Source: an uncultured cyanobacterium (lineage in GTDB: Bacteria > Cyanobacteriota > Cyanobacteriia > PCC-6307 > Cyanobiaceae). From it: 64,000 nucleotides of DNA. Made by a program: the position numbers and the translations under genes. The notes beneath the pieces are model-generated. The model searched no databases, had not been told where the DNA came from, and saw nothing but the letters and a program-made list of their open reading frames with translations. The DNA is taken from positions 1-64,000 of the forward strand of contig CAIQIA010000021.1 of assembly GCA_903871775.1 (NCBI GenBank). The letters run 5' to 3'. Below are positions 17,137 to 26,955 of this stretch, piece by piece (the first letter of the stretch is position 1; the number at the start of each line of letters is the position of its first letter).

Positions 17137-18380
17137 CGCGGTGGCAGCTCCTCGATCAGCTGTTCCGTGGCCTGCCGTGTCGACCCGAGCCCCACCACCA
17201 GCGGGGTGAGCACCCGTTCGATCACGAGGCTGATCCGTCGCATGTCCGAGCTGCTGAGGGCCAGCGATTGCAGCGCATCGCTCTTGACGTAGCTCTGCGA
17301 GCGCACCAGGGCCTTGAGTGTCGCCGAACTGGCCACCGGTGGCGGCGCATAGCGGTTCACCGGCACCACCTCGGCATCCGACAGGCTCAGGGCCCGCTGC
17401 ACCAGCGGGTTGAGGCTGAGCAGCACCAGGTCCATGGCCTTGCGCCGCTGGAGCGGTGAAGAGTTGAGCCCGAAGGCCACCACCCGCACCTGCGAAGCGG
17501 TGCTCGGCGGCCCCCCCGGCCCCGTCGGCAGCGGTGCCACCCCCAGGCGGTCACCCAGCCCGTCGCGCAACCGCTTCAGGCTCAGGCTCGAGCAGGGGAT
17601 CCAGTCGAGGTGGCCCGCCAGAAAGCCCTCGTTCACATCCTGCGCGTCGTTGAAGAAGTTCACCCGGTTCTGCATCGCCGCATGGTGCAGCCAGCGCAGC
17701 CAGCCCTCGATGGCCCGGCGGTCGGCCTCCGCCACCGGCGTGGTGTCGCCGGGCCGGCGGGTCAGCAGCCGGGCCAGGGCCTCATCGGCCCCGAGGGACC
17801 CCGACGACCACCAGATGCCCAGCGGTGACAGGCTCAGACCCACATGGCGCCCGGCCGCCGCCTGACTCAGCAGTTCGGCCAGGGTCTCCGGGGGGCGGGG
17901 CATCCGCGCCCGGTTGAAGCAGCTCACCTCGGGGGCGCGGGCCACCGGCAGGGCCGAATAGCCGCCCGGCACCCGCACCCGCCCGAGCACTTCGGGCTCG
18001 AGGGCCTGCTCGAGGTAAGGCGGCAGGGTCACGCGCCGCACCAGCCCCTTGGCGTACAGGTCATTGGCCATCACCCCCGAGATCACGATCAGATCGGGCC
18101 CCAGCCCCCGCGCCTGGCGTCGCCGCAGCTCTTCGGTGATGCGCTCTTCGGAGAACATCATGATCTCGAGCTTCATACCCGGATCGATCTGGCTGTAGCT
18201 GTTCAGCAGAGGCGCCCAGAGCTTGGCCAGTTCGGCCCGGTTCACCACCGACAGGGCTTCGCTGCTCACCACCTCGTAGAGAAACAGGCTGCTGTGGCGC
18301 TGCAGGCCGCAGCCGGCCAGCAGGGTCAGGCCCAGCGCCATCCCTGTGGTGCGTGCCCATCGCTGCAGGCGGCGACGCAT
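17133..18380 (-). CDS. Extracellular solute-binding lipoprotein
   Basis: This 415-residue protein has a lipoprotein signal (GLTLLAGC, Cys24) and the family 1 solute-binding layout: LDLI-type first lobe with the phrase GPDLIVISGVMANDLYAKGLV, and later GYSALPVARAPEVSCFNRARMP. No transporter permease or ATPase is adjacent; instead it is translationally coupled to the MscS channel downstream and follows nadC by one base. The ATG at 18380 gives a standard lipoprotein N-terminus; an upstream ATG at 18392 would overlap nadC. Ligand unknown. Confidence 0.82.
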   Translation of the reverse strand: MRRRLQRWARTTGMALGLTLLAGCGLQRHSSLFLYEVVSSEALSVVNRAELAKLWAPLLNSYSQIDPGMKLEIMMFSEERITEELRRRQARGLGPDLIVISGVMANDLYAKGLVRRVTLPPYLEQALEPEVLGRVRVPGGYSALPVARAPEVSCFNRARMPRPPETLAELLSQAAAGRHVGLSLSPLGIWWSSGSLGADEALARLLTRRPGDTTPVAEADRRAIEGWLRWLHHAAMQNRVNFFNDAQDVNEGFLAGHLDWIPCSSLSLKRLRDGLGDRLGVAPLPTGPGGPPSTASQVRVVAFGLNSSPLQRRKAMDLVLLSLNPLVQRALSLSDAEVVPVNRYAPPPVASSATLKALVRSQSYVKSDALQSLALSSSDMRRISLVIERVLTPLVVGLGSTRQATEQLIEELPPR

Positions 18381-18381
18381 T

Positions 18382-19263
18382 TCAGCCACCATCACTCGCG
18401 TCGCCGCCAGTGAAGCGCATGCTCAGGTCCAGCCAAGGGCTGCGGGTCACCGGCGCACTGGTCGAGATCAGATCGATGCCGCTGGCGGCATAGGCCGGCA
18501 GCTGATCGGGGTCGATGCCGCTGGCCTCGAGCACCACCGGCGCCCCCCGCTGCCAGGCCAGCAGCCGCAGCTGCGGCACCAGGGTCGCCAGGGCCGCCGC
18601 CGGGAAGCCGTCGAGCAGCACGGCATCGGCGCCGCTGCTGACGGCGGCGGCGGCCTCGGCGGCGCTCTCGGCCTCGACGATCAGCCGCGCCGGCCAGGGG
18701 GCGCCGCCCCGCACCGCCGCCAGGGCCTGTTCCACCCCGCCGGCCCAGGCCAGGTGGTTCTCCTTGAGCATCGCCGCATCATCGAGCCCCAGCCGATGGT
18801 TGAGGCCGCCACCGCAGCGCACGGCGTACTTCTCCAGCACCCGCAGCCCCGGGGTGGTCTTGCGGGTGTCGGCCAGCTGCACGCCGCTGCCCTCCAGCCG
18901 TGCCACCAGCGCCGCCGTGGCGGTGGCGATGCCCGACAGGCGCATGGCCAGGTTCAGGGCCGTGCGTTCGCCCGCCACCAGGGCCGTCGCCAGCCCCTGC
19001 AGCCGCAGCACCGTCTGGTCGGCTGCCACCGGGCTGCCGTCGGCCACCGGCAGCTCGACCTCCATCTGCGGATCGAGGATCCGGAACAGCTGCGCCGCCA
19101 GGGGGCCGCCGCAGAACACCCCGGCGCGGCGGGCCACCCACACCGCTGCCCCCCGGCGGCCCTCCAGGGCCGGCGCCGTCAGGTCCCCGCGGCCGATGTC
19201 TTCGGCCAGCCAGGCCCGCAGCTGCTCCTCCAGTGCCGGGCTGAGCGGCAGGGCGGGGGCCAT
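18382..19263 (-). CDS. nadC: Nicotinate-nucleotide pyrophosphorylase (carboxylating)
   Basis: This enzyme makes nicotinate mononucleotide from quinolinate and PRPP in NAD synthesis (293 residues, normal length). Family motifs are present: EDIGRGDLTAP near the start, GERTALNLAMRLSGIAT, DTRKTTPGLR, EKYAVRCGGGLNHRLGL, VEAES, and LEASGID near the C-terminus. The start ATG at 19263 gives the canonical N-terminus; the frame extends further upstream but would overlap the divergent dehydrogenase gene. Confidence 0.96.
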   Translation of the reverse strand: MAPALPLSPALEEQLRAWLAEDIGRGDLTAPALEGRRGAAVWVARRAGVFCGGPLAAQLFRILDPQMEVELPVADGSPVAADQTVLRLQGLATALVAGERTALNLAMRLSGIATATAALVARLEGSGVQLADTRKTTPGLRVLEKYAVRCGGGLNHRLGLDDAAMLKENHLAWAGGVEQALAAVRGGAPWPARLIVEAESAAEAAAAVSSGADAVLLDGFPAAALATLVPQLRLLAWQRGAPVVLEASGIDPDQLPAYAASGIDLISTSAPVTRSPWLDLSMRFTGGDASDGG

Positions 19264-19318
19264 GGCCGGGTCACGATGGGGCTCGCCCCAGTCTCCTGCC
19301 CGGGGGGAGCGTCTGCCC

Positions 19319-20245
19319 ATGTCTGCCGCCGACCCCCGCCCGCTGGCGGTGTTTCTCGATGCCCTCACCCTCGGGCCCGTCGATCTGACCCCCCTCGAGG
19401 CCCACTGCCGCCTGCGCTGCTGGCCTGTCTCGACGCCGGACCAGTGCCTGGAGCGGCTGGAGGGGGCGACGGTCGCCATCACCAACAAGGTGCCCCTGGC
19501 GGGGGAGCTGCTGGACCGGCTGCCCCAGCTGCGGCTCGTCTGCACGGCCAGCACCGGCACCGACCAGGTGGACGGCGCCGCCTGCCGCCGCCTGGGCATC
19601 ACCGTGCACAACGCCGGTGCCTACAGCCGCCCTTCGGTGGTGCAGGTCACCTGGTCGCTGATCCTGGCCCTGCGCGGGGGGCTGGAGGAACGGCTGCAGC
19701 AGTGGCGCAGCGGCGCCTGGGCCGCCAGCCCGGTGTTCGCCCTGGTCGAGCCCAGCTTCGACGAACTGGCGGGCCAGACGCTCACGGTGCTGGGGGCGGG
19801 CTCCATTGGCAGTGGTGTGGCGGCGGTGGGGGAGGCGCTGGGGATGCGCATCCTGCGGCTCACCAGCCGCTCCACCGAAGCCGAGCTCGAGCAGGCCCTG
19901 CGCGAGGCCGATGTGCTCAGCCTGCATGCCCCGCTCACGATCGCCACCCGCGGGCTGCTCGACCGGCGGCGGCTGGCCTGGCTGCGCCCTTCGGCCCTGC
20001 TGGTCAACACCGCCCGCGGTGCCCTGGTCGACACCGACGCGCTGGCCGAGGCCCTGCGCGCCGGCCACCTGGCCGGGGCCGCCCTCGATGTGCTGCCCGA
20101 GGAACCGCCGTCGGCGGCTGCCCTGGCAGCACTGCAGACCGTGCCCAACCTGATCGTCACCCCCCACATGGCCTGGGTCTCGCGCCAGGCCCGCGAGCGG
20201 TTGGTGCACACCCTCGCCGGTCATCTGGCGGCGCTGGAGAGGTGA
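19319..20245 (+). CDS. D-2-hydroxyacid dehydrogenase (glycerate dehydrogenase-like)
   Basis: This 308-residue NAD(P)-dependent oxidoreductase has the nucleotide-binding motif LGAGSIGSGVA near residue 160. The catalytic residues of the family are visible: Arg in NTARGALVD, Glu in LPEEPP, and His in TPHMAWVS. The overall pattern is nearest to glycerate/hydroxypyruvate reductases, which would fit photorespiratory glycolate metabolism, but the substrate cannot be fixed from sequence. It is divergent from nadC, with 55 nt between starts. Confidence 0.88.
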   Translation: MSAADPRPLAVFLDALTLGPVDLTPLEAHCRLRCWPVSTPDQCLERLEGATVAITNKVPLAGELLDRLPQLRLVCTASTGTDQVDGAACRRLGITVHNAGAYSRPSVVQVTWSLILALRGGLEERLQQWRSGAWAASPVFALVEPSFDELAGQTLTVLGAGSIGSGVAAVGEALGMRILRLTSRSTEAELEQALREADVLSLHAPLTIATRGLLDRRRLAWLRPSALLVNTARGALVDTDALAEALRAGHLAGAALDVLPEEPPSAAALAALQTVPNLIVTPHMAWVSRQARERLVHTLAGHLAALER

Positions 20246-20253
20246 CGGAGCGT

Positions 20254-23200
20254 TCAGCCCCCGCCCGCCAGCCGCCTGGAGATCAGTTTCACATTGTCGG
20301 GGGTGAGCCAGCGTTCGATGTGGGTGATGTGCTGGTTGTACCAGACCGTTTCGTCAAACTGACGAATCTGGACGCCATTGGGATAGCTCTGGTTCAGGAA
20401 GTTCTGCGATTCGCTGCCTGTTGAATCAATCACAAAGGCCTGTTGACGGAGCAGGTCGGCAGGGGCATCTGGCGGCTGTGTCACGAACCTGTAGGGGTTG
20501 GCCTCGTCGGTGTTGTCGTTCACCCAGGTGATCACGTGGGTGGCTTTGGCGATGCCTGAGTCGTTAAGGATGTCATCGTTTAGTGTTTTCAGGTCTTCTG
20601 TTGAGTGGTGCGTTTGCAGGTGCTGCTGAATGCTCTTGCCGCTCAGGTAAATGATGTCGCCTGGCAGCAGCAGCGAGTTCAGCTTTGTGACAACGTCACT
20701 GGCTGATGCATTGCCAGTTGTTCCATAAATGTCGGTGGCTGTGGCAATGGTCTGGTTCTGCAGTTCCGTCCCCTTGAGCCAGCTGCCCGTGGCCTGGGTC
20801 TGGGTTGATTGCGCTGAGATGTCGAAGTTGAGCCAGAACCCGAAGGCGAGGTCGTAGTTCCAGCTTGAGGTGTGGCTGCAGTCCATGCCCTGGCTCTGGC
20901 GGCCCGGTGGCGTGGCCACATAGGCCTGCTGCGGGGTTGGATCGTTGGGGCTGCTCCAGCTCTGGGGGCTGTACCAGAGGGGCGCATGGTGGTGCTGATA
21001 GTCCACGCCCATGCTGCTGAGGTAGATGTTGATCAACCGTTGCTGAAACAGTCGCACCGTTGGATCGGCGGCTGACGGCGATCCAGACCCTGCTGCAAGA
21101 TTGGGATTGAAGTCTGGTGTGAACGTGGGCAGTTGCGGTGGGTACGGCGGCTGACCGTTCGGGCCTGGGTACGGCGCCGTGGTGCTGTTGGGTGTTCCTG
21201 GCCCAGACGAGAGATCGGGTTTGTTGCCCCCTTGGGCGGTCAGAACATTCCAGGGGATCACCACATCGTTGATGAAGCTGTCCAGATTCCCCTGAACGTC
21301 CTGAAGCAAGGCGCTGGGATCGCTCAGTTGCAGTGGGTTGAGATTCACCTGGAATGGCGGGGTGTAGCTCACCAGATCAGTGGTCACCAGCCCATACTTT
21401 TCACGGGCATCTGCCGGTGCACTGCCCGAATCCTGATACGACCAGGGATTGATCCAGCCCCCCTGCTGGGCCGGATCGGCGAACGTGATGCTGTTGTCGG
21501 AAGGGGTCAAGGTGGTTTGCCAGGTGCCTGGAGTTCCGTCGCTGTTGGGGTAGGTCAGCAGCTTGAGGTCAGTGGTGCCGGCGGTTGCCGTGACCAGCAC
21601 CGGCGCCGGGCTGCCTTTCACCTCTGACGCCTTTCCGGCTGGCAGCGGATACGAGACGCCACCGGAGCTGAAGATCGGTGCCCCGTCGGTGCTGCTCCAG
21701 GGGATGCTGGTGAGCCCTTCGGCCTTTGACCCGTTCAGCCATGAGAGCGGCACCTGGGATGGGCGTGGGTCGGTCGGGTTGGCGCTCTGCACGATCAGTG
21801 CCCCGGGGGTTCCCAGGCTCCCGAGCAGGGGCTGGGTGGGTCCTGCGGGTGTTCCGGCCGGGAGCGACAGCAGCCAGGGCTGATCGGGGCCGCCCAGGCC
21901 CACGGGCTTCTGGATCAGCGTCTGTTGCGCGCTGACCACGGTGGGGCGCACGCCACCGTCATGCTCGGGTCCGTAGGGCTGCAGCACCACACTGGATGTG
22001 AACTGCAGCGTTGAAGCGTCGGCTCCGGGGCTGACGCTGCCGACGAACATGTCGGCCCCGTTCAGGTCTCCGAGGACCAGATCAGGCACCCCATCCCCCT
22101 GCAGGTCCCCCACCGCCAGGCCATGGCCGTGGTGGGGATCCAGCCCGGCACCACCGGGGATCTGCAGCCCTGCCAGGGTCGTGAAGGCCCCTGAGGACCG
22201 GGACCACACCTCCAGGGGCAGTGAGGTCCTGTCGGCATCGGCCGTGGCGGGGCAGAGCACGATCTCGGCGTAGCCGTCGCTGTTGAGGTCCCGCACCGCC
22301 AGTGACAGCGGGCCCTGGGGCGCTGCCGCGAAGGCGTTGAACTGCAGCACCGCCGGAGTCGGTGGTGTGTAGGGGCCACCCGCCGCCGGCGGGCTGTAGG
22401 TCTGATTGCCCAGCAGGACCATCACCTGGCCGTCTCCCTGCCCGCCTGCTCCGGAGGGGAGGGCGCTGCGGACAGCCACCAGATCATCAAAGCCATCACC
22501 GTTCACATCCCCGCTGCCCAGCTGCACCCCGCTGGTGTCGTCCGCACCGAAGGGTTGCCATTGCTGCAGGGTGAGACCTGTGATGGTGTCGATCAGCAGG
22601 ACGACGCTCGGGTTGCCGCTGCTGCTGGCGACGGCGAGCTGGGCGACCCGGCGGGCCGCCGGATCCAGCAGAGAGACGCTGCCGATGCTGAGGGGCAGAT
22701 CCTGCTGCCGCCAGTTGGCCACCACATCGTTGAAATCACGATCCCCAAGGCCTGGCAGATCTTCGAACCCAAGGCTGAGGAACGCGCCGTCTTTCTTGAG
22801 GCCGAGCACATGACCTTCACCATCAGAGTTTGCGGCCGCGGATACGGCGAACCAGGCACGGGAGAGATCGGCGTTGCCAGGGCCGCTTTTGAGCAGCTGC
22901 TGGATCAGGCGTTGTCTCTCCGTCGCCGAAGGGCTGGTGAGGATGAAATGCTGATACATCACGCCAGGGTCCAGCGTCTCGAGCAGCGCTGAGCCTGCGG
23001 ACGCCTGGCCATCGGCAGACCAGCTCGTGGTCGTTCGGAAGCGATGGCTGCTGTGGTCAGGCACGTCCCAGAGCAGGCTGTTGCTCCCATCCCCGAGGGC
23101 TGCCGCCACTGCCAGGGCGTTGTAGCTGGGCTCCCCGGGTGCGATCAGATTTCCCTGGAGATCCTTGATGCGTCCGAGGCCATCGACCACCGGATAGAGC

Positions 23201-25635
23201 CCATAGAGATTCGCAAAGCCAGCCACGCTCTGCAGCTCCAGTTCCACCGCAGCCCCTGGCGCCAGGCTGCCGACAGAACGGGCGACATCGGCCACCAGCA
23301 GCGGTCGTTGCAGCGTCGTCAAGACCAGGCTGGTGGTCTGATCGCCGGAGGCAGAGCTGAGCTGTCCCCCCTGGCCCAGCAGCGTGCCGCGGTTCTTCAC
23401 AAAGGGGCTGACCCGCAAGGTCTGTTGCCGGCCATGGCTGTCCTCCTGCACCAGGGCATACCAGGCCGGCATGCCGCCGGCGTCGGCCTGTCCATCACCT
23501 TGGAAGATGTCGGCCAGGGGCGGCAGATCGAGCAGGCTGTCAGCTGGCACAGCGATGCCTTCGGTGGCTGTCAGATCGTCCAGCGGGCGGCGCAGAACGG
23601 AGGACTGGGGAGCTGCCGTCCAGCCGCTGCTCAAGGTCTGGGTGCTGAAGCGAACGGCGTTCGCTTGCGACTGGGTCTGCTGGGCTTTCTCCTGCAGGAT
23701 GCTGAGCAGTTGGCTGGAGACGCGCTCGGGATGGAGGGCATCTTCTTCAAGCAATGCATTGACAGCAAAGCCGTTCATGCTGACAAGCGTCAGCTGGGAG
23801 GTCTTGCCCTCAAGCTTCTGAAGCAGCAGCGGAATGCCAGAGGGCTTGAAGACGAGATCAGAGGCGTCGCTGCCATTGCCCTGGGCGAGCGATGGTTGCA
23901 CCGTTTCGGCCAGCACCTCCAGCAGCGAGGGCGTTGTCCCCTGTTGCACCTGGCCCACCGCCCCCAGGCCTGAGGCGAAATCAAAGCCTGGGTAGGCGCC
24001 ATAGGCCGATGTCTTGTCATTCGGCTTCTGCTGAAGTTGGGTGATGTCGGCAAGAACACCGGGTTGGATCTGGTATAAAAAAGTATGGATCTCGGTGGCG
24101 CTGAGATCCGCCAGGCCCCGTTGGCGCCTGAGACCGTTGGCGGCAGCAATCAATGCGGCGGTGGCCGGCGCTGCCAGACTCGTGCCGCCATCTCCATCCC
24201 ATTGGAAGTGTTTGGTCCAGTCTTGATCGGTGATTTTGGCATTGGCGTCTTTCCCCCAGGTGATCGATGGAAAGTTGTCCTTCCAGGCGATGTTGCTCAG
24301 ATCAGGCAGGCTGCGCATCTGGGCCGGATCAAGCTTCAGTCCTGCTCCCTGATCTGCTGCGTCTGAAGTGGCGTAGAAGCGGTAGGTTGTATCGCTGAAG
24401 TCTTTGTCAACCAATCGCAAGGGTTCGCCGTCAGATTGCCACCAGGCGAAGACATCATTGGCGGTGGTCGACTTGGGCTGGGTCCAGCCATCCACGAGAC
24501 TCGCCTCCACCAGCTTCGTGTGCTGGAACCATTTCACCCAGGGGGATGCTCGCTGGTATGCCGGCGCTTTGATGGTGGTTGAAAAGCCGCCATTGCCACC
24601 TTCCATCGCTTTGTCGGTCTTGCTTCCCGAGGGATCGCGCCAGGCCTTGGCGCCGATGACCTGGTTCTGACTGTCAAGGTCAAGTGTGCTTCCGCCAACG
24701 GTCAATAGCAGCGGTGAAGACGTCGGGTTCTTGGTAAAGGTCAGTGCATTGCTTTTGTCGCGCGTGTCTTCAAAGTTGATGCCGCTGACGTCATCACCTG
24801 CGCTCACTGCGAGCACAAGACCTGTGTTGTCAATGCTGTTGTAGAGGGTGGGAAGATCAGGCAGATCTGGTGTAAATGTTGTTATTTTCTGATCATCTTT
24901 CTGGGTCAGGCTGCTGCCGCCGCTGTGCGATGAGCTCACCACCAATGGCAGATTCTGGTTCTTCTTCCGGAAGGGTGCGAACCGGTAGTCGGGAAGATCG
25001 AGGCTGGCTTGTGGGCCGGCGATCAGGGTGTCAAAGGGGACGATGAAAACGGCGAGGTCGGCATATTGGTTGTAGGTGTGGGCTCCGAGGATGTCGAGCG
25101 TGAACTCGTTGATGCCGATTGACTTGGAGATCTCGCTGGGGAGGATGCTCTTGTCGTAGGTTTGTTTTTTCTTGGATTTTGGGTCAAAGTATTCGACTGA
25201 CTGGTCCTTCAGCAGTTCGTCCTGGCTGAGGCTGTCCATGGCAGCCCAGTGATTGTGGCTGCCATTGATGACGGCGATCCCGTCTGGTGCTGCGGCATCC
25301 TCTGGATTGACTTTCAGGACAAATGCTTCGATGCTGACGTTGGTATTGAGGTTGCGTTGCTGGCTGTAATATGTCAGCAAAGACTCTGATTCAGAGGTGG
25401 GCAGAACCATGGACGGCTCGGCCTGGGGATACCCTCCTGCTGGGTAAAACAGCGGATTGGTCCAGGATGATTCAATCAGGCCGACGATGCTCCGGTACGG
25501 CTGGGGAGAGGCGGCGCCGTCAGGTGCCCCGGCGAAGCGGATGAGTTCCCCGGCGCTTGGGATGTTCAGGTCTGTGGGGATAGGGCCCAGTTGTGTGAAC
25601 CACTCCGGAGTCTCAGGCACGACTCTTACGTTCAA
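20254..25635 (-). CDS. Giant sedolisin-like peptidase with DUF4114, FG-GAP and putative NlpC/P60-like domains
   Basis: This protein has about 1793 residues. The N-terminal 540 residues look like a sedolisin (S53) serine-carboxyl peptidase: a Glu-x3-Asp pair in INEFTLDILGAH (about 170-176), Asp in AVSAGDDVSG (about 272), and Ser in GDGGTSLAAPA (about 480). A DUF4114-type motif (FEDLPGLGDRDFNDVV) lies near 960. FG-GAP/VCBS repeats follow at about 1030-1200 (SGDVNGDGFDDLV, VGDLQGDGVPDLV). The last 210 residues contain GMDCSHTSSWNYDL (Cys near 1585), LLPGDIIYLSG and THVITWVND (His near 1698), suggesting an NlpC/P60-like cysteine peptidase. There is no ATG: TTG at 25635 or GTG at 25620 are the candidates. 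No signal peptide is seen. GC is lower than in its neighbours. Confidence 0.8.
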   Translation of the reverse strand: MNVRVVPETPEWFTQLGPIPTDLNIPSAGELIRFAGAPDGAASPQPYRSIVGLIESSWTNPLFYPAGGYPQAEPSMVLPTSESESLLTYYSQQRNLNTNVSIEAFVLKVNPEDAAAPDGIAVINGSHNHWAAMDSLSQDELLKDQSVEYFDPKSKKKQTYDKSILPSEISKSIGINEFTLDILGAHTYNQYADLAVFIVPFDTLIAGPQASLDLPDYRFAPFRKKNQNLPLVVSSSHSGGSSLTQKDDQKITTFTPDLPDLPTLYNSIDNTGLVLAVSAGDDVSGINFEDTRDKSNALTFTKNPTSSPLLLTVGGSTLDLDSQNQVIGAKAWRDPSGSKTDKAMEGGNGGFSTTIKAPAYQRASPWVKWFQHTKLVEASLVDGWTQPKSTTANDVFAWWQSDGEPLRLVDKDFSDTTYRFYATSDAADQGAGLKLDPAQMRSLPDLSNIAWKDNFPSITWGKDANAKITDQDWTKHFQWDGDGGTSLAAPATAALIAAANGLRRQRGLADLSATEIHTFLYQIQPGVLADITQLQQKPNDKTSAYGAYPGFDFASGLGAVGQVQQGTTPSLLEVLAETVQPSLAQGNGSDASDLVFKPSGIPLLLQKLEGKTSQLTLVSMNGFAVNALLEEDALHPERVSSQLLSILQEKAQQTQSQANAVRFSTQTLSSGWTAAPQSSVLRRPLDDLTATEGIAVPADSLLDLPPLADIFQGDGQADAGGMPAWYALVQEDSHGRQQTLRVSPFVKNRGTLLGQGGQLSSASGDQTTSLVLTTLQRPLLVADVARSVGSLAPGAAVELELQSVAGFANLYGLYPVVDGLGRIKDLQGNLIAPGEPSYNALAVAAALGDGSNSLLWDVPDHSSHRFRTTTSWSADGQASAGSALLETLDPGVMYQHFILTSPSATERQRLIQQLLKSGPGNADLSRAWFAVSAAANSDGEGHVLGLKKDGAFLSLGFEDLPGLGDRDFNDVVANWRQQDLPLSIGSVSLLDPAARRVAQLAVASSSGNPSVVLLIDTITGLTLQQWQPFGADDTSGVQLGSGDVNGDGFDDLVAVRSALPSGAGGQGDGQVMVLLGNQTYSPPAAGGPYTPPTPAVLQFNAFAAAPQGPLSLAVRDLNSDGYAEIVLCPATADADRTSLPLEVWSRSSGAFTTLAGLQIPGGAGLDPHHGHGLAVGDLQGDGVPDLVLGDLNGADMFVGSVSPGADASTLQFTSSVVLQPYGPEHDGGVRPTVVSAQQTLIQKPVGLGGPDQPWLLSLPAGTPAGPTQPLLGSLGTPGALIVQSANPTDPRPSQVPLSWLNGSKAEGLTSIPWSSTDGAPIFSSGGVSYPLPAGKASEVKGSPAPVLVTATAGTTDLKLLTYPNSDGTPGTWQTTLTPSDNSITFADPAQQGGWINPWSYQDSGSAPADAREKYGLVTTDLVSYTPPFQVNLNPLQLSDPSALLQDVQGNLDSFINDVVIPWNVLTAQGGNKPDLSSGPGTPNSTTAPYPGPNGQPPYPPQLPTFTPDFNPNLAAGSGSPSAADPTVRLFQQRLINIYLSSMGVDYQHHHAPLWYSPQSWSSPNDPTPQQAYVATPPGRQSQGMDCSHTSSWNYDLAFGFWLNFDISAQSTQTQATGSWLKGTELQNQTIATATDIYGTTGNASASDVVTKLNSLLLPGDIIYLSGKSIQQHLQTHHSTEDLKTLNDDILNDSGIAKATHVITWVNDNTDEANPYRFVTQPPDAPADLLRQQAFVIDSTGSESQNFLNQSYPNGVQIRQFDETVWYNQHITHIERWLTPDNVKLISRRLAGGG

Positions 25636-25731
25636 AAATGAAGGCGAAAATAGCCTGAAGGGTCTGATTCTTCAAACAGTTGTGCAATGCCGATGGCATG
25701 CATGCGGCCCGTTGGTCCCAGCCTCCTGCGT

Positions 25732-26955
25732 TCAACGGAAGACCGCCGCCACCTCAGGGCGGGTCAGCAGGGTCTGCTGCACGGATCGGCAGTCCTGGGC
25801 CCGGTCGACGGTGTATGAGAAGGCCCGCCGCTCTTCGCCGCTGCCATCGGCGTCAGGACCCCGCTTCGGCACCAGTGCCCCGTCGTTGTCGACCACCAGG
25901 CCCATGCTGGCCGGGCTCTCCCCCTCCGGCAGGCGGGTGGGGGGCAGCTGCTGCCCCTGGCGGTCGCCCAGCTGCAGCAGGTTGTCGCCGTCTGCAGCGA
26001 TGACCCGGGTGTTGATGCGGGCCCCCCGGAAGGCCGCGCGCCACGCCTGCGGCCCGCCCTTGGTGCGCAGGTCGGCCCCGCGCAGGTCGGCCTGGCGGAA
26101 GTTGCTGCGGCGCACCGTCGCCCCCAGGAACGAACTGCCCTGCAGCCAGGTGTTCTGGAAGTCGCTGCGGTCGATGCGGGCGAAGCGGAAGTCGGCGAAG
26201 GAGGCGACGCTGCCCGACAGATCGCTGCGCACGATCTGGCTTCCCAGCAGAAGGCTGCCCTGCAGCCAGGCTTCGGCGGCGCGGCTGCGGAACCAGTTGC
26301 TGGCGCTCAGGTCGGCGTTGGCGGCATAGATCCGGCGCAGGTCGGCGCCGGCCAGGTTCGAATCCACCAGGCTGTCGCAGGTCAGATCGCTGCCGGCCAG
26401 GTCGAGGTTGGCGAGGTTGGCGCGGCTCAGCAGCCCCATCGGCCCCAGCAGCCGGTTGATGCTCAGAAACTGCAGCGTGCGCTGGCGCAGCCGGATCTCG
26501 GTCTCCCGCGGTGCCTCTTCCATCTTGTCGAGGGTCAGCAGCAGCCGCGACTGGCTCAGGCTTTCGAGGGGTGAAGCGGTGCCGGCCAGGTCTCGCAGCG
26601 ACTGGAAGGTGGCTGCACTCCGGGAGGTCTGCCCCTGCGCGTTCAGCGCGAGGGCCTCCTGCAGCCAGGTCTCCCGCAGGGTCTGAAACAGGCGGGCCGA
26701 CCCCTGCACCTGCCCCACCAGCCCCTGGCCGAGGGCCTGCCCCAGATCGACGATCAGCTGCTCCTGGGCGGCGTAGGCCCGGTGCTGCTGGTCGCGGCGG
26801 GTGTTGTAGAGCGTCAGCAGCAGGGTGACCGGTGTCGCCACCGAGGCCGCCACCACCACCAGCCGCGACAGGCCGCTGCCGAGGCGGTGGATGCCGCGGC
26901 GCACGGGGGCCTGAGGGGTGTCGGTCGTGGCGGCGGGGTCGGGTTCGCGGGTCAT
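25732..26955 (-). CDS. Pentapeptide-repeat membrane protein
   Basis: This 407-residue protein has a short cytoplasmic N-terminus, one membrane helix near residues 30-52 (LVVVAASVATPVTLLLTLY), and a helical segment. About 130 residues of pentapeptide repeats then form a right-handed beta helix (RANLANLDLAGSDLTCDSL, ANLAGADLRRIYAANADLS, GADLRTKGG). The C-terminus is globular with one Cys. Function unknown; such proteins are abundant in cyanobacteria. The ATG overlaps the mnmE stop (ATGA), so the gene is coupled to mnmE. Confidence 0.87.
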   Translation of the reverse strand: MTREPDPAATTDTPQAPVRRGIHRLGSGLSRLVVVAASVATPVTLLLTLYNTRRDQQHRAYAAQEQLIVDLGQALGQGLVGQVQGSARLFQTLRETWLQEALALNAQGQTSRSAATFQSLRDLAGTASPLESLSQSRLLLTLDKMEEAPRETEIRLRQRTLQFLSINRLLGPMGLLSRANLANLDLAGSDLTCDSLVDSNLAGADLRRIYAANADLSASNWFRSRAAEAWLQGSLLLGSQIVRSDLSGSVASFADFRFARIDRSDFQNTWLQGSSFLGATVRRSNFRQADLRGADLRTKGGPQAWRAAFRGARINTRVIAADGDNLLQLGDRQGQQLPPTRLPEGESPASMGLVVDNDGALVPKRGPDADGSGEERRAFSYTVDRAQDCRSVQQTLLTRPEVAAVFR

